The notes under the pieces are model-generated. The model saw only the letters and a list, made by a program, of their open reading frames with translations. It made no database searches and was not told the origin of the DNA. A DNA stretch of 64,000 nucleotides, from contig NZ_JBHIKY010000009.1 in NCBI RefSeq assembly GCF_042139015.1, positions 62,001-126,000 on the forward strand, given 5' to 3'. Source of the DNA: JBHIKY01 sp042139015 (GTDB lineage: Bacteria > Bacillota > Bacilli > Bacillales > Marinococcaceae). The stretch's first letter is position 1. Every line of letters starts with the position of its first letter. Below are positions 59,011 through 64,000 of this stretch, piece by piece. A program made the translations under genes and the position numbers.

Positions 59011-59299
59011 TGCAAATGTCAAATTGTTTCAAACGGGCTAGATTTATTATCTGCCTTTTTTTGTGCTCTTTAAGGAAAATTGCTAAAACTATCTCCTATT
59101 CTCCTTGCCAGCAATCCACGTTCTACCAGGATTTCCCTGATAGCATCCACATTTTTCGAGCAAAAAAACTATTTTTTTAATTAAATATTAAAAATCATTG
59201 ATTTTTCTGAATAAAGGGATTACAATAATTTCTAAGGATATCCGGGATCCTGCATATCGTGTGAATATTCAGAAAATTTAAGAGTAAGGAGATATGTTT

Positions 59300-59959
59300 A
59301 TGAATGGAATAAAGCACGGAATTCCGTTATACCAACAGGCTTACATCCAAGTAAAGCGTTCTATTTTAAATGGAAGCCTGGAGCCAGGCTCTAAAATTGT
59401 CGTAGGGCAGCTTGCAGAAGAATATGAAGTAAGCCGTACACCTTTGCGTGAAGCGTTGAGGCAGTTACAGAATGATGGATTAATAAAGTTTCAAACAAAT
59501 GGAACAATCTCCATTATTGACCTGGATGAAAAAGATTTTATAGAACTCTGCTTTTGTAGAAGGATTCTGGAAAAAGAAATTATTCAAGAAGCTATCAGGT
59601 GTATTACAAACGATACCCTCGAAGAAATAAAAGTAATTTTGGATCAGTCGGAGGAAGCGGTAAACACAGAAGATGATTTAGAAGTCTTAAGGTTGAATAC
59701 AGAATTTCACGAGAAAATTATTCTTTCATGTGAAAATAAACGGCTCATCGAACTATTGGAAAGAACAAGGGCATTTTTATTAATCTATCGTGCAAAAATC
59801 GTAAAGGAGACAGACCAAAGTAAAACGGTTAAAGAGCACAGACAAATATATAACTACTTATGTAAAAGAGATGAAGAGGCGGCTGTGAAAGCGATTGAGC
59901 ACCATCTAGATAATGACCTGGAAAGAGGTAAGGAGTTTTTCAAGGATAGATCAAGATAA
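59300..59959 (+). CDS. GntR family regulator, FCD type
   Basis: A 219-residue regulator. The GntR winged helix (residues about 8-72) contains LAEEYEVSRTPLREALRQLQNDGLIKFQTNG. The helical FCD effector domain follows, with FHEKIILSCENKRLIELLERTR and EHRQIYNYLCKRDEEAAVKAIEHHL carrying His/Glu metal or ligand residues. It leads the CoA-transferase operon and probably responds to its substrate. AAGGAG lies eight bases before the ATG at 59300; the ATG six bases upstream is too close to it. Confidence 0.88.
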   Translation: MNGIKHGIPLYQQAYIQVKRSILNGSLEPGSKIVVGQLAEEYEVSRTPLREALRQLQNDGLIKFQTNGTISIIDLDEKDFIELCFCRRILEKEIIQEAIRCITNDTLEEIKVILDQSEEAVNTEDDLEVLRLNTEFHEKIILSCENKRLIELLERTRAFLLIYRAKIVKETDQSKTVKEHRQIYNYLCKRDEEAAVKAIEHHLDNDLERGKEFFKDRSR

Positions 59960-59978
59960 AAATGAGGTGATGAAATTA

Positions 59979-61163
59979 ATGAAAGCGCTTAAAAATTTGA
60001 AGGTTATAGATCTCTCCCAGGTTATGGCCGGTCCATATTGTACGATGTCTCTTGCGGACATGGGAGCTGAGGTTATTAAAGTAGAAAAATACCCAAACGG
60101 GGATGATACACGGGAGATGGGCCCGTATGAAAATGGTGAAAGTTACTGTTACATGATGATAAATCGCAACAAAAAAGGCATTAGACTTAATTTAAAAGAG
60201 CCGGAAGGAAAGGAAGTTTTTAAAAAATTAATCAAAGAAGGAGATGTGCTTGTAGAAAATTTCAGGCCGGGGGTGGTTAAAAAACTGGGAATTGACTATG
60301 AAACTCTTAAAGAAATAAACCCCAAGCTGATTTATTGTTCTATTTCTGGATACGGGCAGACGGGTCCTTACAGTCATAAAGGCGGATTCGATATTATGGC
60401 TCAGGGCTTATCCGGAATTATGAGCATGACTGGAGAGCCGGACAGCCGACCGGCAAAAGTGGGCATTGCCATCCACGATCTGGCGGCAGCTCTTACCGCA
60501 GTAAACAGCATTTTAGCAGCATATATTCACAGACTGGAAAGTGGAAACGGCCAATATATCGATATTTCATTGGTAGATTCCGGGTTAGCGTTAACGACCT
60601 GGGAAGCTGCTGCATATTTCGGTGCAGGGGAAATACCTAAGAAAACTGGGTCACGGCACCGCATCAGTGCTCCATACCAAGGAATAAAAACAAAAGACGG
60701 ATATGTGCTGGTCGGAGCAGCAAACCAAAAGTTATGGGAAAAGTTCTGTGAAAATGTTGTTGAGAAGCCGGAATGGATTAAGGATGAAAGGTTTTTAAGT
60801 AATTACACCCGCCAGCAGCATATCGAAGATCTAGAAGCAATGATTGAAGACATCTTTCAGGCAGAGGCGACGCACTATTGGACAGCAAAAATGGAGAAGT
60901 GCGGTGTTCCTGGAGGCCCCATTTTAAGCTATGAGGAAACCCTCCAAAATGAACATGTACTGGCACGCAATATGGTGGAAGAAGTGGAGCATCCCATCGC
61001 TGGAAAAATGAAAGTATTAGGGGTTCCGGCTAAATTTTCTGAAACGCCTGGAAAAGTCAGAGCATCTGCTCCAACTCTCGGTCAGCATACGAAAGAAGTG
61101 CTGAAGACATTAGAAATCAGCGATGAAGAAATTGAAGAGTTAAAAAACAAACATATTATCTAA
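59979..61163 (+). CDS. class III CoA transferase (CaiB/Frc family), copy 1
   Basis: A 394-residue family III CoA transferase. It opens LKVIDLSQVMAGPYCTMSLADMGAEVIKVE and continues NRNKKGIRLNLKEPEGKEVFKKLI, VLVENFRPGVVKKLGIDYE and ISGYGQTGPYSHKGGFDIMAQGLSGIMS. The catalytic Asp is expected in VGIAIHDLAAALTAV (about residue 165). Such enzymes move CoA between carboxylic acids. The start at 59979 fits GAGGTG nine bases upstream. A similar copy is the last gene of the operon. Confidence 0.9.
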   Translation: MKALKNLKVIDLSQVMAGPYCTMSLADMGAEVIKVEKYPNGDDTREMGPYENGESYCYMMINRNKKGIRLNLKEPEGKEVFKKLIKEGDVLVENFRPGVVKKLGIDYETLKEINPKLIYCSISGYGQTGPYSHKGGFDIMAQGLSGIMSMTGEPDSRPAKVGIAIHDLAAALTAVNSILAAYIHRLESGNGQYIDISLVDSGLALTTWEAAAYFGAGEIPKKTGSRHRISAPYQGIKTKDGYVLVGAANQKLWEKFCENVVEKPEWIKDERFLSNYTRQQHIEDLEAMIEDIFQAEATHYWTAKMEKCGVPGGPILSYEETLQNEHVLARNMVEEVEHPIAGKMKVLGVPAKFSETPGKVRASAPTLGQHTKEVLKTLEISDEEIEELKNKHII

Positions 61164-61175
61164 AGGAGGATTATT

Positions 61176-61973
61176 GTGGCGAAAGTAATGGATAAGCCGG
61201 ACGTTTTCGTAGAAAAAGAGAAAAGTGTAGCAACGCTATTCTTAAATCGGCCTGAGAAAAGAAATGCATTTCATATTGATATGTGGGAAGCCATTGGTAA
61301 TAGTATTGATGATCTGAAAGCGGATAACCACATCAAAGTATTAATTATTCGGGGCGTAGATGAAACTTCTTTTGCAGCTGGTGCAGATATTAGTGAATTT
61401 CAAACGATCCGATATACAGCAGAAGGAGCAAGAAAATACAATTCCAAAGTAATGGAGGTGGAAGAAAAGCTGAAAGATTTTCCGAAACCGACAATTGCAA
61501 TGATACAAAGATATTGTGTGGGCGGGGGATTAGAACTGGCACTGGCGTGTGATATGCGGTTCAGCTCCACTTCCGGATTGTTTGCGATAACTCCCGCTAA
61601 ACTGGGTCTGATATACAATCTAAAGCCCACAAAGAATTTAGTAGATTTAGTCGGACCAGGAAGAGCAAAAGACATCTTGTTTTCTGGCCGATTATTAAAA
61701 GCCCAGGAAGCATATGAATTTGGATTAATTGAGAGAGTATATGAAGACGAAGATGTAGTCAATAAGACATATGAATATGCGCTGGAAGTTGGGGAGAGAG
61801 CGCAGAGAGCGGTGAAAGGCTCAAAAACAATCATTAATGAAGTCGTCAAAGGAGAGCAGGAGGAATCGGAGGAAATAGCCAGGCTGATTCTGGAATCATT
61901 TGACTCCAGTGATTATAAGGAAGGGGTCAATGCCTTCTTAGAAAAAAGAAAGCCGGAATTTAAAGAAGTGTAA
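61176..61973 (+). CDS. enoyl-CoA hydratase/isomerase family protein, atypical
   Basis: A 265-residue crotonase-fold protein. The oxyanion-hole segments FAAGADISEF and YCVGGGLELALACD are present, the latter holding the first catalytic Glu. The second Glu, normally in a QPEI/PEA-type segment, is missing: the region reads ITPAKLGLIYNLKP. It may therefore isomerise, decarboxylate or hydrolyse rather than hydrate. It starts at GTG after AAAGGAGG, 12 bases after the first CoA transferase. CaiD holds the same place in carnitine operons. Confidence 0.87.
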   Translation: MAKVMDKPDVFVEKEKSVATLFLNRPEKRNAFHIDMWEAIGNSIDDLKADNHIKVLIIRGVDETSFAAGADISEFQTIRYTAEGARKYNSKVMEVEEKLKDFPKPTIAMIQRYCVGGGLELALACDMRFSSTSGLFAITPAKLGLIYNLKPTKNLVDLVGPGRAKDILFSGRLLKAQEAYEFGLIERVYEDEDVVNKTYEYALEVGERAQRAVKGSKTIINEVVKGEQEESEEIARLILESFDSSDYKEGVNAFLEKRKPEFKEV

Positions 61974-61987
61974 AAGAGGTGAACGTT

Positions 61988-62500
61988 GTGTTATATCCAT
62001 ATAAAAATAACTTCCCCAAGCTTCATCCAACTGTATATATCGCCCCAGGGGCAAGGCTTATCGGAAATATAACCGCAGATAAAAATGTAACTATCTGGTT
62101 TAATGCGGTGATTAGGGGAGACAATGACCAAATAAAAATCAAAGAAGGCACTAATATCCAGGATGGAGCGATTATTCATGCAGATCCTGAACAACCAGTG
62201 GAGGTAGGAGAAAATGTAACAGTTGGTCATAATGCGATATTGCATGGCTGTACTGTGAAAGAAGGAGCGCTCATAGGAATGGGAGCTACAGTGTTAAATG
62301 GAGCGGTTATCGGGGAAGGAGCGCTCATAGCTGCCGGAGCAGTAGTGGGGGAAGGAACCGAAGTGAAATCCAATACAATTTATGCAGGTGTCCCGGCAAA
62401 ACAGATTAAAACGTTATCTGAAGGCAATAGAGCCAGGTTAAAAGAAGGGGCAGAAGATTATGTATTGAAAGGAAAGACCTATAAGGACAGCAATGTGTAA
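61988..62500 (+). CDS. gamma-carbonic anhydrase-like hexapeptide protein (CaiE/PaaY type)
   Basis: A 170-residue left-handed beta-helix protein made of hexapeptide turns (PTVYIAPGARLIGNITADKNVTIWFNAVIRGD). The three zinc His of gamma-carbonic anhydrases are seen in AIIHADPE and VGHNAILHGC. C-terminal helix present. CaiE and PaaY are such proteins in CoA-thioester pathways; some are thioesterases. GTG at 61988 fits GAGGTGA upstream; a GTG nine bases earlier is in frame. Confidence 0.87.
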   Translation: MLYPYKNNFPKLHPTVYIAPGARLIGNITADKNVTIWFNAVIRGDNDQIKIKEGTNIQDGAIIHADPEQPVEVGENVTVGHNAILHGCTVKEGALIGMGATVLNGAVIGEGALIAAGAVVGEGTEVKSNTIYAGVPAKQIKTLSEGNRARLKEGAEDYVLKGKTYKDSNV

Positions 62501-62526
62501 AAAAATTCAGAGGAGGGCTGTTATTA

Positions 62527-63711
62527 ATGCAGGCATTACAAGGCATTAGAGTACTTGATTTAACTAGGATTTTGAGCGGCCCCTATTGCACAATGACCCT
62601 CGCTGATATGGGCGCAGAAGTAATCAAGATTGAGCCGCCGGGAGGAGATGACACAAGAAAATGGGGACCTCCTTTTGTACATGATGAGAGCGCTTACTTC
62701 CTGAGTGTGAACAGGGGAAAAAAAAGCCTCGTCATAAATTTGAAAGAAGAGAAAGGGAAGCAGCTATTTCTAAGCATGGTTGAAAACGCAGATGTGGTCG
62801 TTGAAAATTTTCGGCCCGGCACTCTTGCCCGCTTAGGGTTAAGCTATGAAGTTCTAAAAGCAAAAAATTCTCAAATAATTCTCGCATCTATATCTGGTTA
62901 TGGACAAACGGGCCCATATGCTCAAAAACCGGGCTACGATGTAATTGCCCAAGGAATTGGCGGACTCACTAGTGTGACTGGTGAACCTGGAAAGCCCCCA
63001 GTTAAGGCAGGGTTTTCAATTGCAGACATAGGAACAGGAATGTGGGCAGTTATTGGTATTCAATGTGCATTATTAGCCAGAGAAAAGTGCGGTGAAGGCC
63101 AGTGGGTGGATACGTCATTACTGGACACGATGATCTCCTGGCAGACTTATTTGGCCGGCAACTATTTTGCTAGCGGTGAAAATCCAATGCCTCAGGGAGG
63201 TGCTCACCCTAATATTGTTCCTTATCAGTTATTCGAATCTTCAGATGGCTATTTTAATGTGGCGGTAGGTAATGACCAGCTGTGGAAACGATTTTGCAGA
63301 TGTATTAATGATGAACAGTTAGAACAGCAGTACCCTTCCAACAAGGATCGGGTGGAAAACCGAACTATTTTAGTGAATTACCTTCAAGAAATATTATATA
63401 AAAAAACCACCAAAGAATGGGTGGATATATTTGAAGCAGAAGGCATTCCATGCGGACCGGTATTGAATTTTGATGAAATCTACTCCAATGAGCAAGTGCT
63501 TGCCAGAGAGCAGCTGGTAGAAATAGAACATCCAACTGCCGGAAAAATTAAAACTACAGGGATTCCGGTCAAGCTGACTGAAACCCCTGGAAAGATCACA
63601 TCCGCGCCTCCGACGTTGGGACAGCACACAAAAGAAGTGTTAACGAATCTTACCAACTTAAACGAAGAGGATATTGAAAAGCTGTTAGAGGAGGAAGTAG
63701 TAAAAAATTAG
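62527..63711 (+). CDS. class III CoA transferase (CaiB/Frc family), copy 2
   Basis: A 394-residue CoA transferase like copy 1. Landmarks are IRVLDLTRILSGPYCTMTLADMGAEVIKIE, GPPFVHDESAYFLSVNRGKKSLVINL, VVENFRPGTLARLGLSYE and SGYGQTGPYAQKPGYDVIAQGIGGLTS. The catalytic Asp is expected in AGFSIADIGTGMWAV. Two transferases in one operon could act on acid and donor pairs or form a heteromer. AGGAGG precedes the ATG. The following 150-base gap carries a cre-like site and the regulon box of the next gene. Confidence 0.9.
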   Translation: MQALQGIRVLDLTRILSGPYCTMTLADMGAEVIKIEPPGGDDTRKWGPPFVHDESAYFLSVNRGKKSLVINLKEEKGKQLFLSMVENADVVVENFRPGTLARLGLSYEVLKAKNSQIILASISGYGQTGPYAQKPGYDVIAQGIGGLTSVTGEPGKPPVKAGFSIADIGTGMWAVIGIQCALLAREKCGEGQWVDTSLLDTMISWQTYLAGNYFASGENPMPQGGAHPNIVPYQLFESSDGYFNVAVGNDQLWKRFCRCINDEQLEQQYPSNKDRVENRTILVNYLQEILYKKTTKEWVDIFEAEGIPCGPVLNFDEIYSNEQVLAREQLVEIEHPTAGKIKTTGIPVKLTETPGKITSAPPTLGQHTKEVLTNLTNLNEEDIEKLLEEEVVKN

Positions 63712-63731
63712 GATAACTATTTGAGAAAAAG

Positions 63732-63746
63732 ATGTAAACGCTTATT
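63732..63746. promoter_or_regulatory. cre-like site before pdxA2
   Basis: ATGTAAACGCTTATT fits WTGNAANCGNWNNCW with one mismatch, about 115 bases before the pdxA2-like start. Confidence 0.5.
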
Positions 63747-63773
63747 TTTTATAACTAAAATAATGCAAAACTT

Positions 63774-63792
63774 AGTTTTACATTATAGTACA
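63774..63792. promoter_or_regulatory. regulon box before pdxA2
   Basis: AGTTTTACATTATAGTACA is a diverged copy of the palindrome, about 70 bases before the start codon. It suggests that the next operon belongs to the same sugar-acid regulon. Confidence 0.55.
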
Positions 63793-63860
63793 ATTAAACA
63801 AGGTAACTATATTTGATGAGTGTTTGAGTGTTTTTAATAGATAAAAGGAGAAGAGCGCCT

Positions 63861-64000
63861 ATGAATCAGCAAAAACTTAAAATGGGCCTGACATTGGGTG
63901 ATGCCACTGGGATTGGTCCGGAAATAGCAGTAAAGGCTCTTCAAAACCAAAAAATCCGCTCTAAAGCAACGTGGGTGATAGTTGGGGATGAGAGAATTTT
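63861..64000 (+). CDS. pdxA2: 4-hydroxythreonine-4-phosphate dehydrogenase family (PdxA2), 5' part
   Basis: Only the first 46 codons are in the window. MGLTLGDATGIGPEIAVKAL is the PdxA family start (GDPAGIGPE in PdxA itself), followed by WVIVGDERI. PdxA2-type enzymes act on D-threonate or D-erythronate 4-phosphate, made by a DUF1537 kinase that may follow outside the window. The ATG has AAAGGAGAAGAGC upstream. The regulon box and cre-like site before it fit a sugar-acid role. Not a true vitamin B6 gene by context. Confidence 0.85.
   Translation, partial: MNQQKLKMGLTLGDATGIGPEIAVKALQNQKIRSKATWVIVGDERI

Noticed and set aside
58935..59180. 81-codon frame over the 21-bp repeat
   Set aside because: No ribosome site and a repeat-derived beginning; the later part is AT-rich and without family likeness.
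1..64000. tRNA, rRNA, prophage or toxin-antitoxin genes
   Set aside because: I looked through the gaps and small frames on both strands and found none I could support.

Overview
The window looks like part of a chromosome from a low-to-medium GC Bacillaceae bacterium. The basis is strong AGGAGG-type ribosome binding sites, frequent GTG/TTG starts, CcpA cre-like sites, an HPr/Crh-like protein, a YtvA-like LOV-STAS photoreceptor, a CsbD protein and typical Bacillaceae intergenic repeats. The secreted lipoproteins (TctC, DppA, two DctP) are very acidic, which suggests a halophile or haloalkaliphile; that is inference. I saw no rRNA, tRNA, CRISPR array, phage or complete insertion sequence.

Left part (1-9.7 kb): an apparent mobile-element remnant, then a mostly leftward tricarboxylate catabolism locus. 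It holds a LysR regulator, a complete TctCAB tripartite tricarboxylate transporter, a PrpF-type aconitate isomerase, a TcuA-type FAD dehydrogenase, an isocitrate/isopropylmalate dehydrogenase relative and one opposing 2-hydroxyacid dehydrogenase. An 18-bp sequence is shared by the two control regions.

Middle part (10-32 kb): mostly housekeeping and stress genes. These are a PAS-STAS protein with a TM2 protein, ilvE, small unknown genes, a five-gene dipeptide/oligopeptide ABC operon, a Bcr/CflA efflux pump, an orphan cytochrome oxidase subunit I, a LOV-STAS protein, csbD, a SEC-C protein, a 2-hydroxyacid reductase and a GGDEF-EAL protein. Several gene-free gaps hold two dispersed repeat families, one carrying a 43-bp perfect hairpin module.

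Right part (30.5-58.7 kb): a sugar-acid catabolic island. Gluconate kinase, an RpiR regulator and 6-phosphogluconate dehydrogenase lead into a TRAP transporter, with an HPr-like gene lacking the catalytic His placed between dctP and dctQM. Then come a xylonate (YjhG) dehydratase, DgoD galactonate dehydratase, a YagE-type aldolase, a LarA-like protein, an unknown multi-span membrane protein, an unusually long IlvD/Edd dehydratase, a U32-like barrel protein, an IclR regulator, a 2-keto-3-deoxypentonate dehydratase-like protein, a split UxaA dehydratase, a ketoglutarate-semialdehyde dehydrogenase, a second FAH hydrolase, a second DctP without its own QM, KDG kinase and KDPG aldolase. The enzymes could drain sugar acids by phosphorylative (KdgK/Eda), aldol (Dahms-type) and oxidative (Weimberg-type) routes. 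A palindrome close to AGTTTTATAATATAAAACT recurs at seven places in front of these operons, often beside a cre-like site, and probably marks one regulon under the IclR protein.

Right edge (59-64 kb): a GntR-led operon resembling part of the carnitine cai system (two CaiB-like CoA transferases, a crotonase-fold protein lacking one catalytic Glu, and a CaiE-like hexapeptide protein), then the start of a pdxA2-like gene with its own copy of the regulon box.
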